DNA from: a virus | Direction: 5' to 3' (one strand) | Length of the DNA: 64,000 nucleotides | IMG/VR virus record: IMGVR_UViG_3300009509_000014 | Coordinates: 1-64,000 of that record | Part shown: one piece after another, positions 44,801 to 54,523 of the stretch | Layout: each line of letters begins with the position of its first letter | Position numbering within the stretch: the first letter of the stretch is position 1 | Notes under the pieces: generated by a model | What the model was told of the DNA's origin: nothing | Seen by the model: the letters and a program-made list of their open reading frames with translations, nothing else | Database searches by the model: none | Position numbers and translations under genes: made by a program

Positions 44801-46995
44801 TGGCGATAACCCTTGGGAATACAACTTCATCTGGCACTCAAATAAATGCCAATACGTCATTTTCATTCTCGCACACAACACACGCAGACACAGACCTCCT
44901 TAACATTACGATTGTAGCACAGGACACCGTTACGTCAGATCGTAACGTAACAGGGGTTACGTTTAACGGCGTAGCTGCAACAGAGGTTGTTGCCATTGAA
45001 ACAGGCTCAACGAATATGACCGTTGAGATATGGCGTCTAACAGAAACATCTTACGGCACTAATCTTGGTGGAGTAACCGCAAACGTTCAGGTTACATTTG
45101 CTGGGAAGACAAGTACTTCTGTTGCCTGGAGTACAGATCTTATAGGTGTAAATCAAACAACGCCTGTACAAAATTCTAATACGGCATACGGAACAAGCAG
45201 TACACCGTCTGTAACAGTTTCCGGTGCTGTTGCTGGCAGTATGACAATAGGCGGCCTTGGCACAGCACAGGGTGATTCAACGCTTGTTAGTGTTACGACA
45301 GGAACACAACTTGCAGAAGAAGACGCTGGTCCAGTTGTGTTTGCCGCAGCATATAATTCTGGCAATGGTACATTAGCGTGGTATATAACAAGTAGTTTTC
45401 AGTGGCACATTGCCGCCGCAAATTATAATGAGGCTGCTACTGGCGGGAGTGGTAGTGTTACCGCAGACGCAATTATCGAAAAGTCTATATCGCAAAGTGT
45501 TAGCTCTGACTCCGTTATAGAGAAAAGCGTACAGCAGTCTGTTTCATCTGACGCAATAGTCATGGTATCGGAGTCTGGATTGGTGAGCGCAGACTCTACT
45601 ATTAAGTCACAGCAGCAGCAGTCAGTATCGGCTGACTCTGCCATTTTGAGATCTTTTTCACAGTCTGTAACCGTTGATGCAGTTGTAGAGTCTAGAGTAG
45701 AGGCGAGTTTCACAGCCGACGCATATATTTACGCAGAGGCAGTTACGTGGTATTACTGGAGCGAGATTTGGAGTAACCCTGTATCGACAGCGTACTCGGT
45801 CACAGCAGACGCAGTAATTCTAAGACAGGTATCTGACAGTATAATTGCTGACGCAATTGTTAAAAAGACCATATCTGGTTCTGTTACTGCAGATTCTACT
45901 ATAAAGAAGGCGGTAGAGCAATCTATCGCTGGCGATGCGGTTGTCAAGAAGTCAAATTCGCAGTCGGCTACTGTAGATGCGACTATCCGCGTTTTAACAG
46001 AGCAGTCAGTAGTCGCAGACGCGACGATTGAAAGCTCTGTTACCCAAAGCGTAAATGCAGACGCAATTGTTTTACGTGCAATATCGCAGAGCATGATCGC
46101 AGACTCTATTGTAAAGAGTAGTGCTGAACAGTCAGTAAGTGCCGACGCATATATTCTTTCACAGGCAACAGAAGACTCTATAACGGCTGACGCCATAATC
46201 AAAACTTCTGTATCGCAAAGTATAAGCGCAAACGCATACATTTTTGGTACAACGGTTCAGGATATAACCGCTGATGCTGTAATCAAGAAGGGTGCTAGCC
46301 AGTCTGTAACCGCAGATGCCGTTGTAGAAAGTGCGGTGTCGCAATCTATAAGTGCTGATGCCGTAATTCAAGCAACGGTCGAACAATCTATAAGTGCCGA
46401 TGCTGTAATTGAGAAATCTATATCTCAAAGCATTTCCGCTGATGCGACCATACTTGTATATAACGAGCAGAGCGTAGTCGCAGATGCTGTTGTAGAACGG
46501 TCTGTAGATTCGTCAGTGACCGCAGATGCCATTGTAGAAAGTACAGTATCTCAAAGCATAACTTCTAACGCCGTTGTTGAAACGACAGTTGAAAGCTCTA
46601 TAGCGGTAGACGCCGTTATTGAACGTTCGTGGCAACAGTCTGTAACGCTAGACGCGACAATTGTATGTGTTGGTACTCCAGTATGGGTTTCGCCGCCAGA
46701 TACTTCTGCGAGTGGCACGTTGCCAGTGTTTGTATTTGAGATTCCAGAGTCGGTAGGCGGTATGCACTTTAAGCTAGAACTTGACAAAGTGAATACCTTT
46801 GACGGTCCAGATTATAGGTTGATCGAAACTTGGATAAGTACAACTGGTTGGGAATACCATGACGGTGTTGGGTGGCAACCATTCCCGTCAAGCGGTGTCT
46901 CAAATGTATACTCAGGGAATGAGTGTAGGTATACGGTGCAGGTAGAATTGACAAGTGGCGTCTGGTATAGGAAGATCACAGGAGGTGTTGCATAA
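44800..46995 (+). CDS. Fibre-like protein with 14-residue TADA repeats (2)
   Basis: 731 residues. N-terminal beta domain (1-215), then about 28 units of the 14-residue repeat (about 218-625), interrupted once by a tryptophan-rich insertion (about 310-330, W-Y-Y-W-S-E-I-W). The C-terminal domain is homologous to that at 42666. The units differ from one another at DNA level, so the array is old or under selection. TAATG coupling on both sides. Confidence 0.8.
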   Translation: MAITLGNTTSSGTQINANTSFSFSHTTHADTDLLNITIVAQDTVTSDRNVTGVTFNGVAATEVVAIETGSTNMTVEIWRLTETSYGTNLGGVTANVQVTFAGKTSTSVAWSTDLIGVNQTTPVQNSNTAYGTSSTPSVTVSGAVAGSMTIGGLGTAQGDSTLVSVTTGTQLAEEDAGPVVFAAAYNSGNGTLAWYITSSFQWHIAAANYNEAATGGSGSVTADAIIEKSISQSVSSDSVIEKSVQQSVSSDAIVMVSESGLVSADSTIKSQQQQSVSADSAILRSFSQSVTVDAVVESRVEASFTADAYIYAEAVTWYYWSEIWSNPVSTAYSVTADAVILRQVSDSIIADAIVKKTISGSVTADSTIKKAVEQSIAGDAVVKKSNSQSATVDATIRVLTEQSVVADATIESSVTQSVNADAIVLRAISQSMIADSIVKSSAEQSVSADAYILSQATEDSITADAIIKTSVSQSISANAYIFGTTVQDITADAVIKKGASQSVTADAVVESAVSQSISADAVIQATVEQSISADAVIEKSISQSISADATILVYNEQSVVADAVVERSVDSSVTADAIVESTVSQSITSNAVVETTVESSIAVDAVIERSWQQSVTLDATIVCVGTPVWVSPPDTSASGTLPVFVFEIPESVGGMHFKLELDKVNTFDGPDYRLIETWISTTGWEYHDGVGWQPFPSSGVSNVYSGNECRYTVQVELTSGVWYRKITGGVA

Positions 46996-49259
46996 TGCCT
47001 AGTTACGCAAGACCTTCAAGTGATATTGCAGTAAGTACGTGGTATAAGTCAACTGGTCCTTCGCAAACTGACATTTATTTAGACATAGCCGAAGTGACAC
47101 GCGATGACAACGACTATATTTACTCTACTCCAGATGGCACTGTAGATTCAGCGCCGTGTGAAATAGGGTTGTCGTCACTGACCGATCCTCTCAGTTCTAG
47201 TGGTCATATCGTTCGCTATACATACAGACGTACAAAGACGAACAAAGACCTTACACTGGTTGTAAGGTTAAGGCAAGGATCGTCTACAACAATTGCTTCG
47301 TGGACACACACGAATCCGTCTGACGTTCTTGCACTTGCAGAACAAACGCTTACAAGTGGTCAAGCAGACAGTATAAGTGATTATACAGACCTTCGCTTGC
47401 AGTTTGAAGTAACCGTAAACGCTGGCGGAGGTGGTCACGCAGAGGTTACTTGGGCCGAGTTTGAAGTGCCTGGTGCTACGAGTGTTTCTGATTCTGTCAC
47501 GGCAGACTCTACAATAAAAAGGTCTGTAAGTCAAAGCGTAAACGCAGACGCAATTGTGCTATGGGCTGGAATGGCTGGAGACTTAACCGCCGACGCCATT
47601 GTAAAGAAGGGCGTTTCCAGTTCGGTTACAGCAGATTCCACGATACTGAGTACAAATTCTGACAGTGTTGTTGCAGATGCCGTTGTAGAAGTTTCTGTAG
47701 ATCAATCTGTGAGTGCTGATGCATACATTCAAACTGGTGGGCCTGTTCAGGACAGCATAACAGCAGATGCAACTGTACTGGTTGGACGTAGCGACTCCGT
47801 ACTTGCTGATGCCATTGTTGAAAGATCGGTTAGCCAATCTGTCATCGTAGATTCTACAATTGAGAAAACCGTAGAGCAAAGTATTTCGGTAAACGCTATT
47901 ATTTATGGTGTTGGTGCAGGTTCTATTGTTGCCGATGCCGTTGTTAAATCAAGCGTGTCTAATTCTGTACTTGTAGATGCTGTGATTGAACAATCTGTTA
48001 GCCAGTCTATCACAGTAAATTCTGTTATAGAGAAGTTAATAGAACAAAGTGTAACCGCAGGTGCCATGATCTCTGCTGGTGGCACTGGACTTATCACGGC
48101 AGACGCAACAGTTAAGGCTTCTAATGTTGGTTCTGTAACAGTGGACGCCCGTATTGCAGGGAGTGTATCAAGCTCGCTAACCGCAGATGCGGTCATTGAT
48201 CCTCCATGTTTTGGATACCCAAGTAGTATATGGAGTATCAATGTAACAGAGGCGCTGTATATTACAGCAGATGCCGCAATTAAAAAGAGCATCGCTTCAA
48301 GCATAGCCGCCGACGCCATAATTGAAAAGTCGATAAGTCAGGATATATCAGCAGACGCAATTGTAAAACACTCTATTTTAGAAAGTGTTACAGTTAATGC
48401 CGTTGTTGAAAAGGCTGTGTCTGGTAGTATAACTGCAGATGCTTATATAAGCAAGGTTGTTAGCGGATCAATAACCGCAGACTCCGTAATAGAAAAGGCA
48501 ATAGATCAATCTGTAACGGCTGATGCATTTATTTCTGTAACTGGCGCGGATATTATCCTTGCTGATGCTATTATCAAGAAGGCGCAGTCTCAGTCTATAA
48601 CCGCTGATGCGTGGATTGTAGAAACAATCAGTGATTCTGTTACACTTGACGCTGTAATAGAAAGATCTGTTTCTCAGGGTGTGTTGCTTGACGCTATTAT
48701 CAAGACTAGAGTTGAGAGCAGTATAGCTGTAGATGCTATTATATACTCAAGCCAATCTGATTCCGTTGTCGTTGACGCCATAATAGAATCGTCGTCAACT
48801 GGTGCAATAAGTGTAGACGCAGTTATTATCACAACAATAACGGATTCGTTTGTTGTAGACTCCATTATAAAGTCAACGGCGCTGAATTCCATCACAACTG
48901 ATGCTATAGTGAAGGGCGCTGTTAGCAATTCTATATTTGCAGATGCTGTTGTTGAGAAGAACCTGCCTCAGTCCGTGACAGCAGATGCACGGATTGTTAT
49001 TGCAGGTGCAGACAATTTCTCTGCCGATGCGTGGATTGTTATTGCAAGGGTTGGGAGTCTAACGATAGATGCTATAATAAGACTGGCTCCTTGCCCCGAT
49101 GTAACCGTGAATGTTATAGCCGATGCTATATTGTATAATACAGAAGATGATGAAGTATCTGTCAATCAGTCTTTTTACAATATCACTTGCAATATTTTGA
49201 GAAGTAGTGTAGAATGTGACTGTATAGTTGACAGTATTACATTTAATGAGAGATGCTGA
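46995..49259 (+). CDS. Fibre-like protein with 14-residue TADA repeats (3)
   Basis: 754 residues. A different N-terminal beta domain (1-160) precedes about 36 repeat units (about 163-690) with one insertion (about 405-425, C-F-G-Y-P-S-S-I-W-S) resembling that of protein 2. The C-terminus differs from the other two: a short cysteine-containing strand set (C-N-I-L...C-D-C-I-V). The longest of the family and likely a different receptor-binding or structural arm. Confidence 0.8.
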   Translation: MPSYARPSSDIAVSTWYKSTGPSQTDIYLDIAEVTRDDNDYIYSTPDGTVDSAPCEIGLSSLTDPLSSSGHIVRYTYRRTKTNKDLTLVVRLRQGSSTTIASWTHTNPSDVLALAEQTLTSGQADSISDYTDLRLQFEVTVNAGGGGHAEVTWAEFEVPGATSVSDSVTADSTIKRSVSQSVNADAIVLWAGMAGDLTADAIVKKGVSSSVTADSTILSTNSDSVVADAVVEVSVDQSVSADAYIQTGGPVQDSITADATVLVGRSDSVLADAIVERSVSQSVIVDSTIEKTVEQSISVNAIIYGVGAGSIVADAVVKSSVSNSVLVDAVIEQSVSQSITVNSVIEKLIEQSVTAGAMISAGGTGLITADATVKASNVGSVTVDARIAGSVSSSLTADAVIDPPCFGYPSSIWSINVTEALYITADAAIKKSIASSIAADAIIEKSISQDISADAIVKHSILESVTVNAVVEKAVSGSITADAYISKVVSGSITADSVIEKAIDQSVTADAFISVTGADIILADAIIKKAQSQSITADAWIVETISDSVTLDAVIERSVSQGVLLDAIIKTRVESSIAVDAIIYSSQSDSVVVDAIIESSSTGAISVDAVIITTITDSFVVDSIIKSTALNSITTDAIVKGAVSNSIFADAVVEKNLPQSVTADARIVIAGADNFSADAWIVIARVGSLTIDAIIRLAPCPDVTVNVIADAILYNTEDDEVSVNQSFYNITCNILRSSVECDCIVDSITFNERC

Positions 49260-49606
49260 TGGGGAAAACAATTGTTGGGATTATAGACGATTTCTTTGCT
49301 GGTGAAACTGTAGAGATAACTGTGCTGTGCAAAAAAGAAGGTGTTGCACAAGACATTACCTCCGACACTGTTACTTTGACGATTAAAGAGAACAAGTCTG
49401 ACGCAGATGCTGCGGCAGTTTTGCAAGACGATGCAGACGTTGTAACGTATGGAGTTACTGGAACAGCGTACTGGAATCTTACGCCAGCGCAGACGGACAT
49501 AGATTCTGGAACATATTACGTTGATATAGTCTGGTACGATGGCGCAAAAGAACACGTTGTTTATGATGGAACAATAACAATCATGGAAAGAGTAAGTGAC
49601 GTATAG
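49259..49606 (+). CDS. BppU-like Ig-type baseplate domain protein
   Basis: 115 residues. The pattern F-A-G-E-T-V-E-I-T-V, D-I-T-S-D-T-V-T-L-T-I-K, then S-G-T-Y-Y-V-D-I-V-W, matches the small beta-sandwich at the N-terminus of baseplate upper proteins. ATG 49259 overlaps the stop of the repeat gene. A structural connector for the fibres is likely. Confidence 0.64.
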   Translation: MGKTIVGIIDDFFAGETVEITVLCKKEGVAQDITSDTVTLTIKENKSDADAAAVLQDDADVVTYGVTGTAYWNLTPAQTDIDSGTYYVDIVWYDGAKEHVVYDGTITIMERVSDV

Positions 49607-49615
49607 GAGGATATA

Positions 49616-49927
49616 ATGTCAGAGCTTACGACAGCACAGGGATTCCTTGTGTGGCTTACATCAACCGCAGGTCTTGGGGTTGGTGTCACATTCATTGTTG
49701 GTCTAATTAAGAAAGTGTGGCCAGCACTTGAAGGATGGGTTGCGATGGCGGTTACTATTGGAGTCGCCATCCTTTTAGGAGCCGGTGGCACACTGGTTCT
49801 TGAACTTGGCCTATTCAAATACATTGAGCCTTATTGGGGAGTCATTATAGCAATTGCTACTGTCGTTGGAGGATTTGGTACATCGCAGATATTGTACCAC
49901 AAGGCTCCAGTTAGTAGCAATCGGTAA
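49616..49927 (+). CDS. Holin-like membrane protein
   Basis: 103 residues with three hydrophobic segments (about 16-32, 42-62, 70-92) and a charged C-terminus, as in class I holins. AGGAGG precedes the ATG. It lies after the fibre genes rather than next to the lysin, so the holin label is tentative. Confidence 0.66.
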   Translation: MSELTTAQGFLVWLTSTAGLGVGVTFIVGLIKKVWPALEGWVAMAVTIGVAILLGAGGTLVLELGLFKYIEPYWGVIIAIATVVGGFGTSQILYHKAPVSSNR

Positions 49928-49950
49928 TTATTAGGGTGGGAGGCACCATA

Positions 49951-50646
49951 ATGAATATCGAATTTATAGAACGTGTGTATCCGGATAGAGATATGCGCGA
50001 TGCCCTTCTCCACGCCAGGGAAGCTTTTGTTCTCATGGTAGATGGAGGCGCTGGTGACAGTGAGGAGTTAGTTAGCGAGATTAGTTATATATATCCCAAA
50101 CTGCGATTTGCGTGGCTTAGTATGCAAAGGTATGAATTTGCGGCAAGATATTTGCGGGATGATGATTTCGTTTTAGACGCTCCGTGCGGAACTGGATTTG
50201 GGTCTGCAATTTTAGCAAGGAATGGGAATAAGGTATTGGGGATTGACATTGATGGCGATTCTATTGCTTATGCGTCCGATATGTATAGATACCCGAATGT
50301 ACAATTTGAAGTTGCCGATATGATGGTTGACAACCTTCCAGGTGTTGACTTTATTACCTGCCTTGACGGGTTGGAACACGTTACACCAGGGCATGTCTTA
50401 ATAGAAAGATTTGTTAGTTCGTTAAGCGACAGGGGGATTCTTGTTGTTAGCGTTCCGATAAACGAATTAAAAATAACTGGCGGGGAACGCAATCCGTACC
50501 ATAAAGAGGATTACGATCCAGAAAGTCTTTACGATTTACTGTCTCCATACTTCAAATGTGTTTCGATGTATGGGCATGACCTTAGTGGGTCGATCTCTGG
50601 AATTGGGAATGCGTTTGATGGAATTACCGCTGTGTGTGAGGTCTAA
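49951..50646 (+). CDS. SAM-dependent methyltransferase (class I)
   Basis: 231 residues. V-L-D-A-P-C-G-T-G-F-G (about 69-79) is the SAM-binding motif I, with G-I-D-I-D-G (motif II), D-F-I-T-C-L-D-G-L-E-H-V (motif IV/V). The fold is like ubiquinone or glycan methyltransferases and not a DNA methylase (no D/N-P-P-Y). Probably methylates a sugar or small molecule. ATG 49951 follows GGGAGG. Confidence 0.83.
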   Translation: MNIEFIERVYPDRDMRDALLHAREAFVLMVDGGAGDSEELVSEISYIYPKLRFAWLSMQRYEFAARYLRDDDFVLDAPCGTGFGSAILARNGNKVLGIDIDGDSIAYASDMYRYPNVQFEVADMMVDNLPGVDFITCLDGLEHVTPGHVLIERFVSSLSDRGILVVSVPINELKITGGERNPYHKEDYDPESLYDLLSPYFKCVSMYGHDLSGSISGIGNAFDGITAVCEV

Positions 50647-51249
50647 ATGTGGAAGTATTGTACAAAAAGTGAGGTTGCTGGATTTTCTGGTTTAGCGGAA
50701 TCGACATTCGCCGACGCATGGAGCCAGATGGTAGAAGAGTATATAGATGAATACACTGGTGAAAGTTACTCTGGAGCTGCGACATATACAGAATCGGTTG
50801 ATGGCGATGGAATAAATGACACTATTATTTTGTCACACACTCCAATAATTTCCGTAACGTCAGTTTCAATTGACGGAGTTGCTCTTCAGTCAACTGATTA
50901 TAAGGTTTATAACAGCGGTTATATAAAGCTAGTAAGTTCTGTTGGGAGCGCAATTGACAGGGCAACGGGTACTGCCGGAGCGGCATTTCCAGAGGGACAG
51001 CAAAATGTGGTTATTGTATACTCTGGTGGAGTTGTATCAGTGCCAGCGTATGTAAAACTGGCTGCCATGTTATGCCTTGCGGAAATTAGTGTGTATAGTG
51101 AAAAGGCTGGAGCGAATGCTTCTCTTGCGGTTTCAAGGGCCTCACAAAGAGCAGGCGATGGAGCTAATTATGCCACATCAGCAGCGCTTGCAACTAAACT
51201 TAGGTCGATTATCCGGAATACAATAGGACAAAAGTGGAGATTTAAGTAG
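50647..51249 (+). CDS. Head-tail connector protein
   Basis: 200 residues. The N-terminal K-S-E-V-A-G-F-S-G helix, central beta segments and C-terminal helix, and the position first in the neck-tail gene order, fit gp6-type adaptor proteins that bind the portal. It starts directly after the stop of the methyltransferase. Confidence 0.68.
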   Translation: MWKYCTKSEVAGFSGLAESTFADAWSQMVEEYIDEYTGESYSGAATYTESVDGDGINDTIILSHTPIISVTSVSIDGVALQSTDYKVYNSGYIKLVSSVGSAIDRATGTAGAAFPEGQQNVVIVYSGGVVSVPAYVKLAAMLCLAEISVYSEKAGANASLAVSRASQRAGDGANYATSAALATKLRSIIRNTIGQKWRFK

Positions 51250-51803
51250 TGTATACAATTCGCGTTACTGGTGCAGACTGGTGGGAAAGGCGTGTGTACT
51301 ATCTATCGTCTGGTGGAATCGAAAGAGAAGGGACTTCGCCAGCCCTTAAGAAACTTGATAAAAAGTTCAGGGAAACTCTGACGGAGTTGTTTAAGCCTGG
51401 GGCTGGTGGACCTCAAGTTACATATAGACACGGTGATAAAGGAGCATATCTTCGCGGACTCCATAGTGTTGTGACTCCAGACACCTTGCAAATTATAGAA
51501 AGTAATCCAACCGGAGGCAAACAGATTCGCGAAGGCGGAAAGGTTGGTTCTTGGCACGATCTTGTTTTTTGGGCAGAGCGTAAACTGGGACTTAGTATAG
51601 AAATGTACCAGGCTCAGGAATTTGCAGATGCTATGGTAAAACGTGGGTATGTTGGCGGGAAAAACTCTCCAATACAGAGTGAGTATCCAGAAGGTGGATC
51701 GACGTTTAAGTTTCCAGAATGGATAGTAAAGTATAAGAATGCAAGGGATATAGATGACTGCTCTAGGACAATGGAAACGATGATTGTGAGGTATTTAAGT
51801 TAA
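51249..51803 (+). CDS. Head-tail joining / tail completion protein
   Basis: 184 residues, charged alpha/beta protein following the connector. Order and size resemble the HK97 gp10-type tail completion proteins. GTG 51249 overlaps the upstream stop by one nt. Sequence motifs are not decisive. Confidence 0.6.
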   Translation: MYTIRVTGADWWERRVYYLSSGGIEREGTSPALKKLDKKFRETLTELFKPGAGGPQVTYRHGDKGAYLRGLHSVVTPDTLQIIESNPTGGKQIREGGKVGSWHDLVFWAERKLGLSIEMYQAQEFADAMVKRGYVGGKNSPIQSEYPEGGSTFKFPEWIVKYKNARDIDDCSRTMETMIVRYLS

Positions 51804-52279
51804 TGGGTGTATATGATTTTGCAGGTAACATTCGCACGGTTTTGCTTGCAGATTTAGATCAACTCCAGTATGATGACGCTGGTGCGAATCTTGGGGTCGG
51901 CTACTCCGGTTGGGACTCCGCGCTATCGTATGCGAGAGCGAATGATTTAGATTACTTTGGGACAGTTATGCCTGCTATGGGCGACGACAGAGCGCCGAAG
52001 GCATTTCAGTATAGTATGTGGCAGTGGTCATTCTATATTAGGCTTCACGTGAAGTTTGAAGTTGATGCAAACCCATCTTCTGATGAGTTGGTTGCTAACC
52101 TTGCAGACGATTTATTTAGTGCGCTTATAAATCCAGATAATATTAGAACAATTACACCGACAGGGGCAGTAAAAGTAACTGCATTTAACTATATGGGCGA
52201 TCCGGAAAACATAAACGACGTTACATATTTGACGCTGGAATGCCTTGTTGCAGTTACGGCGCAAATAGATAGGACATAG
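51803..52279 (+). CDS. Tail terminator-like protein
   Basis: 158 residues. An early helix (I-R-T-V-L-L-A-D-L), mid strand W-S-F-Y-I-R-L-H-V-K-F and a long helix match the usual layout of tail terminators, which stop tube polymerisation and bind the head. Position before the tail tube gene supports it. Confidence 0.62.
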   Translation: MGVYDFAGNIRTVLLADLDQLQYDDAGANLGVGYSGWDSALSYARANDLDYFGTVMPAMGDDRAPKAFQYSMWQWSFYIRLHVKFEVDANPSSDELVANLADDLFSALINPDNIRTITPTGAVKVTAFNYMGDPENINDVTYLTLECLVAVTAQIDRT

Positions 52280-52280
52280 G

Positions 52281-52556
52281 ATGGAAGAGAAAATAGACGA
52301 TGGTTTCTTGACTTGTATGCAAGCATGTGATACAATCTCCTTGATGCTTGGAATGGACATTAACAGCTTGATCGCGAATGGCCTTGAATTTACTAAGGCA
52401 ATTGCGATAGTATTAAACACAGATATTAAGAAACTGCCAGTTGGTATGGTGAAACCTATTGCAAATGTTCAGAGTGCAATACTTGAGTTTCTGGAAGGAA
52501 ATAGAGAGAATGAAGATTTTAACAGTGGCCCCTGGGCCAAAATTCTCAACGTATGA
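52281..52556 (+). CDS. Hypothetical protein, 91 aa
   Basis: A helical protein with two hydrophobic patches but no clear membrane segment. It starts 1 nt after the terminator-like gene and overlaps the glycosyltransferase by 47 nt. Unknown. Confidence 0.55.
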   Translation: MEEKIDDGFLTCMQACDTISLMLGMDINSLIANGLEFTKAIAIVLNTDIKKLPVGMVKPIANVQSAILEFLEGNRENEDFNSGPWAKILNV

Positions 52557-53586
52557 TACATTTATGTATTATACCAGGGCATTTGCTAGTTTAGGGCATG
52601 AAGTTTCAGCATTTAACTATCACGACCATTATGCGTATCATGCAACTGCGCTGGCTTACGTTGAAGACGAAGACCCCGAAGATCAGGGGTTGCAGGCTAG
52701 GGCAATTATGCTGGCTGCCGAAGACTTAATATCTAGGATAGCCAGGAAGGGACCTGAGTTTATCTTTGTGGTTTCTGGACTTGCATTACCACCTGGGGTG
52801 TGGGACTGGCTTGATACATTTAACGGAATGTTAAAGAATCGGTTTAAGACAATGGTTCTGTTTACGGAGTCTCCGTATATAGATGAGAGCCAATACCCAA
52901 TCCTTGAAAGGGTTGATATTGCGGCTACAACTGATAAGGCAAGCCTTGACAGCTTCTTATCGGTAAACAAAAACTCTATATATGTTAGACACGCATACGA
53001 ACCGACGGTACACAAGCCGATGCCAATGTCTGAAAGGCATATGGCTGACGTGTTCATGGTTGGGACTGGATTCCCTGAGAGGATCAATCTCCTAACAAGC
53101 GTTAATTGGGACGGTATTGACTTGAGATTGTTCGGTGGGAATTGGGGCGACCTAGGCGAAGAACTGGACAAGTATTATGTACCAGAATTTTTGTCCAACG
53201 AAGAGGAAGTCCCGTATTACTACACGAACTCAAAGATAAACCTTAACATTTACAGAACGGCCAAGTGGCCTGGAAAAAATGTGACACACATTGATCCAGA
53301 ACTTGCTTATAGCGTGTCGCCGCGCTGCTATGAGATTTTAGGATGCGGCGGGTTCCTTCTAACCGACTCACGGCCAGAGTTGTTAGAACTCTTTAGGGAT
53401 GGAAGGGACTTGGTAGTTTTTGACGGGGCAGATGACCTATCAGAGAAGATAAGGTATTATCTGAACCGTCCGCGCCAGAGGGAGAGAATCTCTGCGTCTG
53501 GCATGAGAGCCGTTGCGGAGCATACATATATGAATCGTGCGGCAGAAATTTCAAAATACTTAGATAATAACTGGAGGGTGTTATAA
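52510..53586 (+). CDS. GT-B glycosyltransferase (CgeB-like)
   Basis: 358 residues. M-K-I-L-T-V-A-P-G start, a two-domain Rossmann layout, and a C-terminal S-V-S-P-R-C-Y-E-I-L-G-C-G-G-F-L-L-T-D block typical of GT-B enzymes of the CgeB/spore-maturation type. ATG 52510 is internal to the preceding gene. The gene interrupts the tail module between terminator and tube genes, so a virion protein may be its substrate. Confidence 0.8.
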   Translation: MKILTVAPGPKFSTYDTFMYYTRAFASLGHEVSAFNYHDHYAYHATALAYVEDEDPEDQGLQARAIMLAAEDLISRIARKGPEFIFVVSGLALPPGVWDWLDTFNGMLKNRFKTMVLFTESPYIDESQYPILERVDIAATTDKASLDSFLSVNKNSIYVRHAYEPTVHKPMPMSERHMADVFMVGTGFPERINLLTSVNWDGIDLRLFGGNWGDLGEELDKYYVPEFLSNEEEVPYYYTNSKINLNIYRTAKWPGKNVTHIDPELAYSVSPRCYEILGCGGFLLTDSRPELLELFRDGRDLVVFDGADDLSEKIRYYLNRPRQRERISASGMRAVAEHTYMNRAAEISKYLDNNWRVL

Positions 53587-53987
53587 TGGCAAAGGTAGTA
53601 TGTATAGACGCCCTGGTATACTTCAATGGGGATGTTTTGGCAGAGCGTTCGGACGCAACTATTAGTTGGGATACCGATATCGCCGAAGCTCGTCCATTTA
53701 AGGCTTCTGCAGCGGAAGCGTTCGCCGACAAGTCACCGACTTGGAAGAGCTGGACTGCATCCCTGGAAGGCTTTTATGATGACAGCGACGACGCGCTTGT
53801 AACTGCTGCTATTGCCAACACTCGCGGAATGTTGATTGTATATCCGACACGCGCCAATATGACGAATTATTGGTACGGATATGCCTACATCGCGAACGTT
53901 GAGCATGGCATCAATTCGGAAGACTTCTCAAGCCTCAGTGGTGAGGCCGAAGGTGACGGGACTCTTAAGTGGGTAAATAACGCATAG
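53586..53987 (+). CDS. Major tail tube protein
   Basis: 133 residues. V-V-C-I-D-A-L-V-Y-F, W-T-A-S-L-E-G-F-Y-D, and a C-terminal G-E-A-E-G-D-G-T-L-K-W follow the beta-barrel layout of tail tube subunits. TAATG coupling to the glycosyltransferase. A large hairpin follows. Expected in many copies per virion. Confidence 0.76.
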   Translation: MAKVVCIDALVYFNGDVLAERSDATISWDTDIAEARPFKASAAEAFADKSPTWKSWTASLEGFYDDSDDALVTAAIANTRGMLIVYPTRANMTNYWYGYAYIANVEHGINSEDFSSLSGEAEGDGTLKWVNNA

Positions 53988-53997
53988 ACGTAAAACC

Positions 53998-54024
53998 CTG
54001 GCGGGGAGGTTTGCGCCTCCCCGC
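53998..54024 (+). repeat. Strong hairpin after the tail tube gene
   Basis: GGCGGGGAGG and CCTCCCCGCC with a 6-nt loop, not followed by a T-tract. It could act as a weak terminator or as an mRNA end stabiliser to raise tube protein relative to chaperones. Confidence 0.7.
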
Positions 54025-54070
54025 CTAGTACAAAATTATACGAACAAATATAGGAAGGATACATAATAGC

Positions 54071-54523
54071 ATGGCGAATTACAGATGGGACGAAGAAAAT
54101 CCTCTTGTTCTCTATATCGAAGACGAAGAGGTAAATCTTGAGACTAAGGGTGTGGAGTATGCAAGGCAGTTTGGTCGGCTAACTTCATGGCTTGGTCGAT
54201 ATGCACTTCCTGCGCTTGCGAGTGCGCTGGATGCTGGAGACATTGAACAGGGCGATGATTATAGCGTTGCCTTCAACCTCTTGGCGAACTTTATGGACCT
54301 TGGGTTCTCGCCAGAGTCACTCGTAGAGCTTTCTGGAATTCTGATCAATCGCGATGATGCGTTTGTTGAAGAATACTTTGATCCAGGATGGTTTGTAGAA
54401 GCACTCCTGAGATCGTTTGATTACCGGCCTGGAGTTAAGTCTGCGTTTGTGAGTTTGTATCAACGGTTTTTTCTGGCAATACGCACCAACTCCGATGATG
54501 CAGAGGATCAAGCATCAGATTAG
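54071..54523 (+). CDS. Tail assembly chaperone (gpG-like)
   Basis: 150 residues, acidic, helical, placed between tail tube and tape measure as in nearly all siphoviruses. Near its end the codons CGG TTT TTT followed by CTG form a possible shift site. The next gene is in the +1 frame. Confidence 0.74.
   Translation: MANYRWDEENPLVLYIEDEEVNLETKGVEYARQFGRLTSWLGRYALPALASALDAGDIEQGDDYSVAFNLLANFMDLGFSPESLVELSGILINRDDAFVEEYFDPGWFVEALLRSFDYRPGVKSAFVSLYQRFFLAIRTNSDDAEDQASD

Noticed and set aside
42666-49259. Tandem 42-bp periodicity suggesting a CRISPR array or minisatellite
   Set aside because: The period is in frame, the units differ in sequence and encode a steady 14-residue protein pattern. There are no identical repeats with unique spacers.
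53998-54024. Rho-independent terminator after the tail tube gene
   Set aside because: The stem is strong but no T-tract follows on the plus strand, so it is listed as a hairpin instead.
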